A stretch of 64,000 nt of DNA, from the NCBI GenBank assembly GCA_011109175.1, contig RDEW01000029.1:592158-656157 (forward strand), read 5' to 3'. Within the stretch, counting starts at the first letter, position 1. Each line of letters opens with the position of its first letter. The translations under genes and the position numbers were made by a program. Positions 23,760 to 34,639 of the stretch are shown piece after piece. The stretch is from Dicyema japonicum (lineage: Eukaryota; Dicyemida; Rhombozoa; Dicyemidae). The notes under the pieces were generated by a model. That model was not told the origin of the DNA and made no database searches. It was given only the letters and a program-made list of their open reading frames with translations.

Positions 23760-25060
23760 GAGTGAAATGTATCAATATTAATTTATTAAGCAATAAACAA
23801 AAAGTCACTTCCATGTCCAATCACTCCTTTGCTATCAACAAAAGTATTAACCACAGCTTCTTTCACTTCGCTTGTCAGAAATTTCTTTTCAATACTGATC
23901 AAAGATAAACTTGACTGATTTGACAAGACCACAAATATGTTTGTATCTTCAATTGAGTAGCCAACTTTGAGTAATGAACGATGTGCAATGCACAAGGTTG
24001 GAAAAACATCCCAGCCAAGCAGAGCTAATAAAGCAAGAAAATCATTCACATTTTTTGAAAAGTTCTGTTTCCACTTCGGAAAAGTGTAAGACAGTTAACG
24101 ATTTCTCCGTAGAGAGAAGATGAGTTCACGTCAGTCTCAAAATGGTTGGCAAAATTCTGACAGTTCCGTTTCAAGTTTTTAAATGTTCCTTGTTTTCAAC
24201 ATCAATTGAATCCAGCTTTACCAAGAATAAAAACTTGTTAGCGAGCCTACGAACGCGGCATTAGCGTTCTGAAAGTTCGGCCTTCACTCTGTTTGCAAAT
24301 ACATTCATTATTCTTTTTATTTCATCAATTTCTGATAAGCCTCCGTTTTTCGTACTCTCTCCAGGCATCACTTTCTTATGGTTGACATTTTCCAAGATAC
24401 ATTCCACTTCTGACAGTATTCTGATACCGATCCGACTGCACACTTAATGATGTCTTCAGGTTTAAGATCAATAATTCTATTGAGCCTATCAAGGTCATCG
24501 CCTGCTTGAATAAAATCAATCTTGGGATCATGTCAACGTTTTGTCATTCTCTGTACTGATGACAGAATAATTATAGGATTCACTTTTCCCCACCAGCTAA
24601 ATTTATCTTTGTTACAAAAACTCGATTTGCATCTTGAAAATAAAAAAAATAAACAAAGCAAAAGGCAGTTTGTCTGCAAAGTGAATTTATCAGCCATTTT
24701 CTCTGCAAACGCCATTTCTTTTTACAAAGTTTCAACCCAATGCTTAGAAAGTGATCTTCCTTGTTTTTTAGCAAAAGGAACTTCCTGGTTCTGGAATCCA
24801 TATCACAACGAATTTGCATCCTGATTATCATCAATGTAGAGTGTTTTATTTACTGAATTTCTGATGCCTTCTCGGATAACAGCCATGGGTTCAAAATTGT
24901 CAGCATCCGATTGATCGTTCGCCACATGTTGCTTCTTCAACCACACATCTAAACAGCCTGACATGGCACGTCTTCTGCTGTGTCAATAGAACATGATGAT
25001 CACTAGCAGTCGATCTTGTCTTTGATGAAAAAACATCAAGAAAAAAGTGAGTATAACTTA
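23760..25060 (-). mobile_element. Decayed transposase or gene remnant (hAT-like?)
   Basis: Several minus-strand frames (23786-24049, 24261-24443, 24580-24834) with helical sequence, e.g. GWDVFPTLCIAHRSLLKVGYS, reminiscent of the end of hAT transposases. No continuous reading even allowing short introns. Confidence 0.3.
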
Positions 25061-25202
25061 ATAATGTGAATTCTATGGCTTGAATCTGCGGTCCCCTACA
25101 ACGTGCTGCCCTATGGCCCCCTCAACCTAAGCACTCCACTGCGCATAACTGTGTTTTTATGATTCATGATTTTATATAATATGGCTTAATTCTTGTGCTC
25201 TC

Positions 25203-25594
25203 ATGCTTGCTTATAATAATAATCGTTCTAATTGCTGGAAATCACCCTCTTATAGGAAAATCACCCTAATCCTAGATTTCCATACTAATACTTTCCATAT
25301 TAGGAGATTTTTGGTTTCCTTTACCTCGTCCACTTTCATATTTATCTACCATATTGGACATTCTTTAGATCAGCTTAAAGGAATAAACAACATCACCGAC
25401 AGTAGCAGTCAGAGAATGTAGATTAATCGTAGCAGGATCCAATAATAGGATTTACTGCAACAATTTTTCTTGTGAAGTCCAAAGTCCAAAAGACGTCACT
25501 TCCTACAATACACAATCCAAATTATTTGTTTCTTCGGGAATGTTCATGGGATTTGATTCTTTGAACTCATATAAACATAGTTCGTTAATTAAGT
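25203..25594 (+). CDS. Possible 3'-truncated spliced gene
   Basis: Frame 25203-25405 (MLAYNNNRSN...) can join over a 34-nt GT-AG segment to a second open stretch that reads NNRIYCNNFSCEVQSPKDV and stops at 25594, where the 3' end of a LINE (minus strand) abuts. The protein looks real but is not recognised, and the natural end may be lost. Confidence 0.25.
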
Positions 25595-25597
25595 AAC

Positions 25598-25860
25598 CCC
25601 GGCCTTATTAACAGTGGAAGATAGCGGGTATTAAGTAAAACGCAGGCATTGTAGAGAAACAGTGTATTAACTTAGGACATTCATAGAGGTGATTTGCTGT
25701 CATCAATTATTATTATTATTACCCCCAGGATCACTGGGTCAAAGAGAAAGAAATAAAAGTTCTCATCTAACTAAGTGATCCCAGACCGACAAAGGTGAGG
25801 ACGAGTCCGGCGGGGTCGAGAATCCTGAACAGCTCTTCTCATTGGACATGGCATCGGCTC
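25598..25860 (-). mobile_element. LINE 3' ends (family B and a hairpin-type element)
   Basis: 25598-25700 matches the 3' end of the large element at 51815. 25720-25860 is the inverted 3' end of another element with the strongest hairpin in the window: GGATCACT at 25728-25735 pairs perfectly with AGTGATCC at 25774-25781. Confidence 0.6.
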
Positions 25861-26032
25861 AAAATCAATTACAAAGGTAACAGAGACATCTTATGTGAAT
25901 CAGATGCACAACAACACAAAAAATTATAAATTATTAAAACTAAATCACAGTTTGTAAAGGAACAATTATAATTAACTTCTAAATTTAACAATTTTGAAAT
26001 TTAAAAGGAGTCGACGTAGTAGTTCGCTTAGG

Positions 26033-26611
26033 ATGAATATAATCAAAGATTATCTGACTCTTCCAAGGTACAATCCTCATGTGGATCTTACTGGAATGAT
26101 GAATCCAAATAACAAAAAGGAAACCAGTTTTCAGCTTAGTATCGAGAGTCGATTCTTATGGAGTACAATATTCTTTGTCTCTGGAATTATCTTTCTAGCA
26201 TTTGTAGCATTCCTTCTTATTTTAGTCAGCCTTAATGTCTCCATTTTTCATAACAAGTCCCCTTAAATTTGTCGAAACCTTCACATTGGGTTCCCTCTTC
26301 AATTTCATGGGAATTCTGACAATGACTGGAAGACCATTCGACTGTTTGAAGAAATCCTTGGAAGGGAAAAGGGCTATGGGTCTAATAATATATATGATAT
26401 CCCTTTTTGGAACTTTGTATTCTGCAATGGTCAAAAAGAGTGTTGTTTTTTGTATTGTGATGGTCTCACTACAAATAATATCATTATTATGGTTTTAGTT
26501 TGATTTATTTATAGGCTTTTTCTTAGTTTCCTACCTTTTGGATCTTTTATCCCTCTTTTGTCTCTTTCGAGGGTTGGGGTTAAAAATAGAATTATTAATT
26601 TTATGAATTAA
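26033..26611 (+). CDS. SFT2D: SFT2-family vesicle transport protein, 3 exons
   Basis: Exons 26033-26203, 26226-26491 and 26515-26611 give 177 aa. Introns are 22 nt (phase 0) and 23 nt (phase 2). SFT2 proteins are four-helix membrane proteins of the Golgi/endosome involved in retrograde vesicle fusion. The N-terminal 40 residues are hydrophilic; then come four transmembrane segments with the family features: F-x-x-G before TM1-2, a TLGSL-type start of TM2, a G-R-P loop with basic residues, and the C-terminal W-x-x-LSFLPF block, which matches the vertebrate WYSLSYIPY. Without the first intron the frame is lost; without the second the protein stops at the conserved Trp. Start chosen at the first in-frame ATG. 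The extension after LSFLPF is about 20 residues. Confidence 0.92.
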
Positions 26612-26798
26612 TTATATTTTTAAATATTTACTGTGGTAGTTATATTGGTTAACAAATCATGATTGGGTTAGGTTAAGTTTTAGATCAGCGGAACCTGTAT
26701 TTGATGCGACAATAACTCTTGTCCTATACACTCTTAGGTGGATATTCCTAGTTAAATTTATCTTTTTTATGGACATCATTTGAACTCGATGTGATATT

Positions 26799-27159
26799 AT
26801 GTCTAGCGAACGGAACAAACTAAACATCCTTGGGTATGAATGCGTATATTTATTTAAATCGTTCATATGGTTGCGTTGCTGTAGAAATTAAAAATATTTT
26901 TCTTGACAGTGAAAATCAACTCAATTACTATGCAGCCCAGTTCGCCTTGCTCACCGCCTGGAATACTCTTGGGGACCCTAACAAAAAATTATCACCAAAA
27001 TCTTATTTTAATATTAACATAAAAATCAAAACAATACCTCTTCTAACTTTGACTTACTTCACTAAGTATTCCTTTTTTATTCTGCAAATATTATTAAAAA
27101 AAATTGAAGTAAATATAATCTTAGAGTTGGCTGGTGTTTTCTTAAAATTAACGAAATAA
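26799..27159 (+). CDS. Possible small spliced gene, unrecognised
   Basis: An ATG at 26799 opens a short exon (to 26833) that can join, after a 76-nt GT-AG intron with a pyrimidine-rich acceptor, to an open frame starting at 26910. The second exon begins ENQLNYYAAQFALLTAWNTL, which looks like real protein, and then turns AT-rich and hydrophobic to a stop at 27157-27159; more introns may lie there. The opposite strand also has an open frame (26657-26866). I do not recognise the product. Confidence 0.25.
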
Positions 27160-27442
27160 TCATGAAATTCAAGTTAAAGTAGTATTATCACATTAATACG
27201 AAATTTCATTTTTATATCATTTTAGAATCACGTTGTATAAATTTTCGTTTAATGGAATATCGCATCTTCCCGTAGGAAATCTCAGTACATCTAAGAGAAA
27301 GTCATTTACATCAATGTGACTAAAGGGAAGATAAGAAACTCAGCGCCTGGCAAGTCAGAATAAAAACATGGCTATGATTTAAGAAATCAATCTCACTTTA
27401 AATGACCATACCCCAACATTCCCAGGATACAAGACTATTAGG

Positions 27443-27703
27443 ATGCACCTTATTGAGAAAAGAGGTAAAGGCCTGCTCACTTTATTCAAAAATAAATGCA
27501 GAGAAATATATTCAGGGGTGATTAAACTTGTTGGGGATAATGTGTTTATCGAAGTAATTATCCACATTATCTTAGAAGCAAGATCAATGGATATATCCAA
27601 ACATCGAATAATTTTTTCGATGGAAGACGGCCATGATTTAGAAGATATCATTCAAAAATCTAGCATTATCATCTTGAAACTCATGATCAGAAGCATTGAA
27701 TAA
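27443..27703 (+). CDS. ORF of unclear strand and identity
   Basis: An 86-aa frame (MHLIEKRGKG...) overlaps an equally long minus-strand frame (27379-27651). The minus frame can be extended by a 25-nt GT-AG intron and a 19-nt one to about 27210. I cannot decide which, if either, is expressed. Confidence 0.15.
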   Translation: MHLIEKRGKGLLTLFKNKCREIYSGVIKLVGDNVFIEVIIHIILEARSMDISKHRIIFSMEDGHDLEDIIQKSSIIILKLMIRSIE

Positions 27704-27739
27704 TAAAATAAAGATCAGAGAGCTTAGAGGTTGAAGTGG

Positions 27740-28730
27740 AATCGTGTGCTTACAACAGTAAACCGAAATCGTACTAGGACAAAGTGTTGAAAGCTATTCG
27801 AAACGTTGCAAATTTCGTCTAAGGAGGATTACGTTGAAAGAAATGTGTACAGCTTGATAAAATTCTTCACGAAAATTTCATAATGAGCACAAGAAGTTGG
27901 ATGCACCTCTTTTAGTACGCAGAAAACTGAAAAGGTTGTCAGATCCGCTCTACTTCTAAGAAAATATGTGGAAAATACACTACGTTTAATAAGAACAACA
28001 TGCTCTCACGGAATTGATACAATTCTAGTCATCCTATTAAAGAATCTTGAAGACGCGGTCGTTACCTTCTTAACGTCGATCTCAACTATTTGATTAATGA
28101 ATCTGTAAACAAGCACATATTGGCAAATAATGAAACCTGGAAGACCCAGCGTCATTTAGACCTGTGTCTTTAGTATGTGCCATGTCTAAAATCGGTAAGA
28201 TGCACGTGCTCCTAGAAGGTCGACATCCCTTTCAACAGATGTCAAAGGACCTTGAGGTGCTACATGATGTGCATATTTGTTTATCACCACACGTAAAAAA
28301 TATTCTTGTGAAATGTGAAAAGAAACTGAACGTACTGAAAAGTTTATCGCGAATATGGAAGATTGTACTCATCCGATCCTGATGAACGTGTACAGACAGT
28401 ACATCGATCCATGTTTCTCATATGCAAATTTTGGACAGTTATGAGGAAGATTGAGAAAATGCAAAAAATGGCTTTCAGAGTAACGGAGCGTTGGATTTGT
28501 AGGGAAGACCGAACCGGGCCGACGCCGCTGGAGGCCCTTATGAGCCTAGACTTCAGAATGTGGAAATGCGTCCCCGTAAATTCAGTCAGCCGTTCCTGTA
28601 CGATCATGGGGGGGCACGAAAGAAACAACATCGGGCAAAGATGTAGACACTAATGGAACGCATCGGGACCAAGTGATAATTAGTTTGTTTCTACCGCAGT
28701 CTTGGAATATTAAATAAATAAAGTGATCGA
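27740..28730 (+). mobile_element. LINE fragment
   Basis: 5' part resembles 63130-63330 (AGCTTGATAAAATTC...; coding LRRKLKRLSDPL); later frames carry reverse-transcriptase C-terminal sequence with SLSRIWK and KMAFRVTERW. Ends TTAAATAAATAAA near 28720. Confidence 0.65.
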
Positions 28731-28859
28731 GGAGCTTCTAAATATAAAGGCCATTCTTATCTCAGATAAAGAGCTGACTCGAGAGAAAACCTGAAAATGT
28801 TTTATTTTATAATGGACGGCTTTATTTAAAGCAGAGTTCAGAGTTAGCAAACTTGCTAT

Positions 28860-29760
28860 TGTGTCCGACTACCTCTCAATAATGAGACTCCATACAAAAA
28901 ATATTTATATTTTGATTCACTGTAGTAAAAATATGTCGAGAGCCCCGGGCTCGATTTTTTACTTTATTCCCCTCAAACCGTCGTTCCAAAGGATCTGTTC
29001 AGATACCGGTAACAAGTTCTCCATCAATTTTTGGATTAAACTACGAAGGCTATTGAATTTCAACTCCTACTTGAAGAAACTCCTCATTAAAGGCCTCCAG
29101 AAATTGAACGTTGTACGTGCACTTGTCCAGAGGACCTCTTTGAATGTTTCTGTTGCAACTTCTTATGGCAAACCATCACATCTGCTAGTAGGGTGTGCCT
29201 CAGTTGCCTAAAGATTTGCGTTATTTTAGACTACGCTCCACAAACACAATTCTATATACCGAAAAACTATTCATATGTTGGACCCTCATATCGATCAACA
29301 TTACATACTCCTACTCATGGAAGCTACGACCCGTAGTGGCAAATCCAGATTCCTTCGCATCTGTGAAGAAGATGGAAACTCGCTTCACCTGTCCATTTCC
29401 AAAGCAAAAGAAAACGATTGATTAGAAAGTTCCCAATTGAATTCTTTTAAGGAATGAGAGAAGGCTCTTTTGTATGGTAGTAAGAACAATGGAAGACCAC
29501 AAACGTTGGATGGGAAGTTGATTACGGGCACTGGGGTCACTTTTTGTTTTTTTTCAATCTTGTTTCCGTGATCTTAATAGATGTAAACATGACTGATGTG
29601 GGTGCATTTACACATGGATAAAATTTCTTGAAATCGGAAAACTTAGTAGTATGAAATAAAACATAAGAAGCTATAAAGATGGAGATAGCGTAACTTTCCC
29701 GATCAATAGCGTCACTAAATTTTTAAGGGTAAAAACAAACTCCTAGAGTTCATGATCCTT
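28860..29760 (+). mobile_element. LINE fragments
   Basis: Frame 28861-29211 includes LNFNSYLKKLLIKGLQKLNV, the region after the YADD box in CR1/jockey-like elements; 29640-29740 again has FPINSVTKFLRV. Frameshifted throughout. Confidence 0.55.
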
Positions 29761-29852
29761 GGACATGTTTGAGATATAAGATATTAATCCACATAGATTG
29801 GCTGGTAGAAGTCACGTATAAAATATTAAAAAAAGAGAAAATACAGGACAGA

Positions 29853-30112
29853 ATGCTGTGGGACCCTCTTCTTAGAATTCCATCCGATGTGTGTACTAGT
29901 TGTCTCAAAATTGACATTCAGTTACTCAAAAGTCCTTCAACAATCCATGTAAATATTTTGAATCCACACAAGCGGATTTGTCTCAGCAATGCCTGGTGGC
30001 ACACACCGTCAAAGTCGAGGTGGCATCCAAAATCCAGCCCCTTAGCAATCTTAAAGTTGAGATGGTAAGACAGTGGTCACAAAACCTAGTTGCTCTTAGT
30101 TTATCTACATAA
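29853..30112 (+). CDS. Small spliced gene, unrecognised, 2 exons
   Basis: Exons 29853-29898 and 29922-30112 join across a 23-nt GT-AG intron (phase 1) to give 78 aa. The start is the first ATG before a sensible sequence; the frame is open further upstream, so the true start may be earlier. The C-terminal 45 residues look like an amphipathic helix with heptad spacing (AHTVKVEVASKI, LSNLKVEMVRQW). The second exon carries no ATG at its start, so a simple ORF search misses it. It is convergent with p23, with stops 56 bp apart. No family recognised. Confidence 0.5.
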
Positions 30113-30168
30113 TAATCTTTGAGGTCTTAAATAGTAAACCGAATAACCAAAATAAAATCAAGAAAAGT

Positions 30169-30684
30169 CTAAGTGGAAGTTGTCTCAGTAACGTCGCCAT
30201 CAACCAACTCGGGCATTTCCTCATCCTCCCCAACATCATCACTATCTGAATAATCCCCATTCTATGATAAATAAATAATTAAACCATTCCATCGAAATCC
30301 ATCTAAACATTACAATAATGATACCTCATTATCTTCCTTTACTGAATCACCATCAGACTCTGTCTTATAATGCTCAAAATCAGTCCTCAGCCAGTACACC
30401 TTATTAGGAGTTAGTTTATTCCAAAATGGTCCACTCTCCTCCTTTATTAGAGTCACGTACATTCTCCCCGGGAGAGAACGGAAAGATGACATTTCCGGAT
30501 TTATTGCCTTCACTAAATCCAATGTAAAGGATTTATTATCAGGATTTCTGCAAGTTAAGACTAAATGATACTTAAAAATAATATTTTGTGGAGCAAATTC
30601 TGCAGAGGTATTCTCAGTGGTTCCCATGACTGTCAACATCAGACGGTTGCTCCTCTCAGCCCACAAAATCTCTGTAAAAACCAT
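30169..30684 (-). CDS. PTGES3: p23 / prostaglandin E synthase 3 Hsp90 co-chaperone, 2 exons
   Basis: Exons (minus) 30325-30684 and 30169-30261 give 150 aa (human 160). The intron is 63 nt, phase 0, longer than most here. p23 binds the ATP-bound Hsp90 dimer and stabilises client complexes in cytosol. Seen: a CS domain over residues 1-110 with WAERSNRLMLTV at the first strand, LTCRNPDNKSFTLDL in the middle, and the p23 signature WNKLT...WLRTDFEHYK, which separates p23 from other CS proteins. The second exon is the acidic tail with EEMPEL near the end, like EKMPDL in human p23. The start codon follows a polypyrimidine tract and CAG, as at a 3' splice site; either an untranslated first exon or trans-splicing could explain this. 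Confidence 0.95.
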
Positions 30685-30799
30685 CTGAAAATAAAATAAC
30701 GTGTAAACCTAGCAATCAATCACCGAACGTGATTAGTATGTTCTAGAAAATTAATTGGTTATCCACTTAAAAATAATTTTGTTAAATTAAAATAAATTA

Positions 30800-31430
30800 T
30801 TTTATTTTCTAAAAACATTTAATGTCACCGCTAGACGTCAGGACCAAGCTGATAATATACGGTGATGACATTTTAATCTTGGATTCGTCTTTGAGGGCAT
30901 ACCTTTCAGAACGGCGACTAGGAGCTTTCGTTAACAAAGTCCAGGATTGGTGTGATCGGATAGCCCTGAGATTCTCCACGGAAAAGTCCAGTTATTTACG
31001 GGTAAGCAAGCTGAAGAGCCTTTCACTCTTCACATACCGAAAGTTTCGTCCCTGAAAATCCTTGGAAGTGTAGTTGATGGGAAAAAATCATATCTGAAGG
31101 ACATCGAAGAGTGGAGTAAGAAGGCTGTGCAAGCATTGTTCTGCACAAAAGCCTAAAGTTGGATGATGATACCATGCTTTTTGTTTTTCGGAATGTGATT
31201 CTTCCAAAACTTATCTATGGGAGCGAGGGATGGTTTTACAGCCCTCGAGGGAGAGGATCCTCGCTAGACTTGAGAAAACAAGGCGAGCGGCGATCTAACT
31301 ATCTTTTGGGAAGAAATTGTACGAAAGCCTGTCTGAGGAAGAGAACAAACTTGTCAGACCAGTCAGAGAATATATTGACAGTTACCACCCAACAACCAAT
31401 TTTTTTGTAGAAGGTTTAGAGGTTTCGACT
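30800..31430 (+). mobile_element. LINE fragment with reverse-transcriptase YGDD
   Basis: Frame 30822-31055 contains IIYGDDILILDSSL, the RT active site with G in place of A, and 31159-31410 has the following PKLIYGSEGW block. Truncated at both ends. Confidence 0.7.
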
Positions 31431-31499
31431 TTTTTTTACAGTTAGACATCAAATTTTCTTTATGAATTTTATTGTGCTTGGACTAAATACTTATATTGA

Positions 31500-32175
31500 A
31501 TCTATTGAAAAATGGCAACAAGAGACCAGTGTATTCACACAGCGGATACCCGTTTACAAGATTTATTGGACAACCTGAGTTGTTTGCTTATGAGGAACCT
31601 ATTACACACAAGCCCTGACAAGTCGAGCTCAATGATTTACTTCCAAATAGAAGAATTACAAACTCTGCACCTTTTTTACCCTTAATGGAAAATCAATCCC
31701 CTCAACAAACTTTATCAAAATACTGGGTATCACATACGACCCCTTATGATTTTCAGCAAACACGTCAGAAACGTCCTCCTCCCAACGAAAACTAAATTTT
31801 GTAAAAACGCTACAAAATCTGTTTCCACTCAACATTAATTATTTTTCTACGCAATTTTACAACCTACGATCAGCTACTGCTGTGCGGTATGGGGCACAAA
31901 CCTATCTTATACCAACCTAAAGAAAATCAATTCCTTCCAAGAAATAGTCACGAGGGCCCATAAAGGTTCTCCTTACCACTAATGCCAACTCCATTCGAGG
32001 AACTTGTTGAGGAGAACTGGAGCCTTTTTTGAAAACCTCCAAATTTCCGAAAAGTGTCTCATTCATATAGGAAGTGCGTTGGCTCTCGAGAGGGACACCG
32101 AGAAAGAATTAGACGGCTGGGATCACCTGACGGCCACCCATTCCCTTTTAATTCGTCGGTGATTCTTGTTTTAAA
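31500..32175 (+). mobile_element. LINE family E, 3' part
   Basis: Reads TRDQCIHTADTRLQDLLDNL, SPDKSSSMIYF, then ISYCCAVWGTNLSY, matching the family copy at 41815-44010. The 3' hairpin (32121-32127 with 32158-32164, extended by TGACG/CGTC) is followed by an A/T tail. Confidence 0.75.
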
Positions 32176-32633
32176 ATAAAATAAAAATAAAAGAAATGAG
32201 AAATGATTGGCTTAGATTGAATTTTTTGCCTACCATGCGAATAGTGGACTATTTTAAGTAATTGATTTGGTGGAGTATTGTCTATGACAGAACAAATATC
32301 CATGTGGTCATAATCCACAACCGGTCTGTCGCTAAAGTTTTGGATAGATTCATCCAGATTCAATGGAGTTCTCATAACAAGCGCACAAAAAATTAGTTTC
32401 CATGGGCATTTATGAAGGTTTGTTTGATATGGGTCATTAATTTCAGCAGTCTGTTGTATGTCAGTCCGAGAATTTTGAGAGTGCTCGTCGCAGATCTTAC
32501 ACAGGAAAAATAAAGATTCTGGTTTCCTGATTCTCTTTACGTTGATTTTGTTTACAATACAAAGAGGCGGTTGGTTGTAAACCAAACACGCAAGGGACTG
32601 TTGTACAGTCGATGACATTGGGGTGGACCGCAT
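32148..32633 (-). CDS. Orphan 161-aa ORF, unrecognised
   Basis: An intronless open frame of 161 aa. It contains CKICD...H and, later, KCPWKLIFC, so a small zinc-binding fold is conceivable. Its last ~10 codons run into the 3' tail of a LINE on the other strand, so the natural stop may be lost. It lies beside a decayed transposon copy and could be transposon-derived rather than a host gene. No family recognised. Confidence 0.35.
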   Translation of the reverse strand: MRSTPMSSTVQQSLACLVYNQPPLCIVNKINVKRIRKPESLFFLCKICDEHSQNSRTDIQQTAEINDPYQTNLHKCPWKLIFCALVMRTPLNLDESIQNFSDRPVVDYDHMDICSVIDNTPPNQLLKIVHYSHGRQKIQSKPIISHFFYFYFILKQESPTN

Positions 32634-32639
32634 TATTAA

Positions 32640-33310
32640 AATGAGACCACCAGAGAAAAGCAGTGGATTTCTTTCAATGGCGTCAAATTGACAGGTTGCG
32701 GTTATGTGCGTTCTACGTAGTCAGTACATAAACTCAAACTCGCTCCAGAACAACGATAACTTTCCTAATAAAAGAGTTAAAGCTAAAAAACTCGTCTTTA
32801 TATACGAACGTTTCCAGAACAGCGATGCTTTATTATATTAATTGTCATATAAATACCTCAATTATAATGGATGACCCCATTTATAATAGCATCTTCAGTT
32901 AAGAAAATAAGAAATTCAGTCTGATTCTACACTCAGAGCAAAATACCTCGAAGTGGGGATACCTTTCTGAAAACATTATAAACTTCAGAGTTTTCAATGA
33001 GGATTATGCCAAAATTCGATTCTACCTATGTGTTGTTTTCCCTCATGAAATCAACAAAATCTTCTCAGAGAATAAGACTGATTGATGAAAACTTGTCATC
33101 CCTGATCATGATGGGAACTGCTAGTACATTTCAGATATACTAAAATTTTCATGAAAAAGAGGCACCTCAGGACAAAGACTAAAGAGTGATTTGATAATTT
33201 TGAAAATAATTACAATTGTTATATTTGGCGTTGTGGAACGTTATCGTAGATAGACGTTGTAGTAGGCTTGCAAATTAATAATTACACTTCAAGATTACTG
33301 TGTTAGATTT
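32640..33310 (+). mobile_element. Decayed DNA transposon, copy 2
   Basis: Inverted relative of 11560-12320; both contain, on opposite strands, the words TCAATGGCGTC-AATTGACAGG and AATTACAATTGTTATATTTG. The frame FYLCVVFPHEINKIFSENK corresponds to the copy-1 reading. Confidence 0.55.
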
Positions 33311-33379
33311 GTTAGTACCCGTTTGTATACTCAAATTATTTTATGCGGCCCTGACATGCCTGCTGTAAACCAATCGAAC

Positions 33380-33665
33380 ATTATAATCAGCTTTAGTTTA
33401 GCATTAAAAGCTGCGGATGGAACGGTTTCTGGTTGCGACGGTCACTCACGTAACATTTAGTAAGTTTAAAATCCGGGAGATAATAAAATTCATTGTCTTT
33501 TAGTAGCGAGGAGTCTACGTCATCATCTGTTGGTATGTCATGTAGAAACATGTTCAATAGATCTGTAGATAGTTGAGAACCCTGGGAAATTCCGCTTGGT
33601 AGTAAACGTGATCTATATCTTGAGTAACTGGAGGAAACCCTTTCACACGGGGAGGGTATCAAGTT
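33380..33665 (-). mobile_element. LINE reverse-transcriptase fragment
   Basis: Minus frame 33393-33662 includes LPSGISQGSQLSTDLLNMFL, a decayed LPxGxxQGSxLSPxLF motif. Confidence 0.6.
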
Positions 33666-33755
33666 TTTTCTACTTAATTTTGTGTGCTAGTTGTTAATAT
33701 AAGTCGCCAAAGTCATAACATTTAAATATCCAAAATATTATTATAACTTTCATCA

Positions 33756-34521
33756 TCAATAAATAAAGGAATACAAAAAAGTACTAGTCCGTTCAACGGG
33801 GTATCTGAGGAATGATGGGAACATACTAAATGAAATAGACAGAATACTTATGAAAAGCAAATGATTCCCTTTTATCTCCATATGAGTCCTCATCTGGGTG
33901 ATATTGAAAGAATCGAAGATATAACCAAGCAAACATAAACCCAGCATTAGAAAGAAATCCATAAAAAAAGTTAACATAATTTAGTAGAATAAAAATATAA
34001 AAACAGATGGAAAAAATCAAAGGTATAACATCAAAGGGAATTTTGATGAAATTAATATCAATGTAGTAGTTTTGAGGCAAAAGTTGAATGAACGCAACAA
34101 TCACAGCCGAAGTGAAAGCTGTCATTCCATGGATGACTGAAGGATCTGAAGATTTATATTGAAATATCGTCCCCAAGTCAAATTGACTCATATCAACTTC
34201 AGCAATATCATTATAGTAAATAAGACTGAATAGGTAGACGAATAAGGTTGAAGCAAGGTTAATGATTATGAAAAACTTCAAGAGCTCTAATCTCTTCCAC
34301 CTCACGACAAATGTATTCCAAAAAATGATAACTGTAACAAAGTCGATGATAATGAAGAATATTCTAAACTCAATGAAACTTGAAAATAATATTTTTAATA
34401 AAAATAATGAATCAAATTTCGGGACTAGTACAATTTTCTCATTTATTAATTCAATATATAATAATAAATGGCTTAATACGATTATGCAAAATAAAATTAA
34501 AACTTCCACATGAAACCTCAT
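33756..34521 (-). CDS. TMEM115: TMEM115 (Golgi rhomboid-like membrane protein), 2 exons
   Basis: Exons (minus) 33848-34521 and 33756-33825 join across a 22-nt GT-AG intron (phase 2) to give 247 aa. TMEM115 is a Golgi multi-pass protein of the rhomboid-like superfamily without the catalytic dyad, implicated in retrograde traffic. About six transmembrane segments are visible. Matches to the family: the RLELLKFFIIINL helix, an IHGMTAFTSAVIVAFIQLLP helix, and the WLYLRFFQ motif followed by FAF and, after the intron, FP-x-x-L-x-x-P. The intron falls exactly inside that conserved stretch, which confirms it. The hydrophilic C-terminal tail of vertebrate TMEM115 (351 aa) is missing, either genuinely or through a further unseen exon. 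Confidence 0.93.
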
Positions 34522-34639
34522 AAATAGTACTTTATATTTTTATTTAAAATATTTTAAACTCATTTATATTTGATAGACATAATTTTTTGAAAATTTATTA
34601 GATAATTATTTAAGTTATTATATGCTCGTAATTTGTTCA

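Noticed and set aside
26910-27000. J-domain reading of the AAQFALLTAWNTLGDPNKK stretch
   Set aside because: It resembles helix III of a DnaJ domain, but no HPD motif or preceding helices can be found on either strand.
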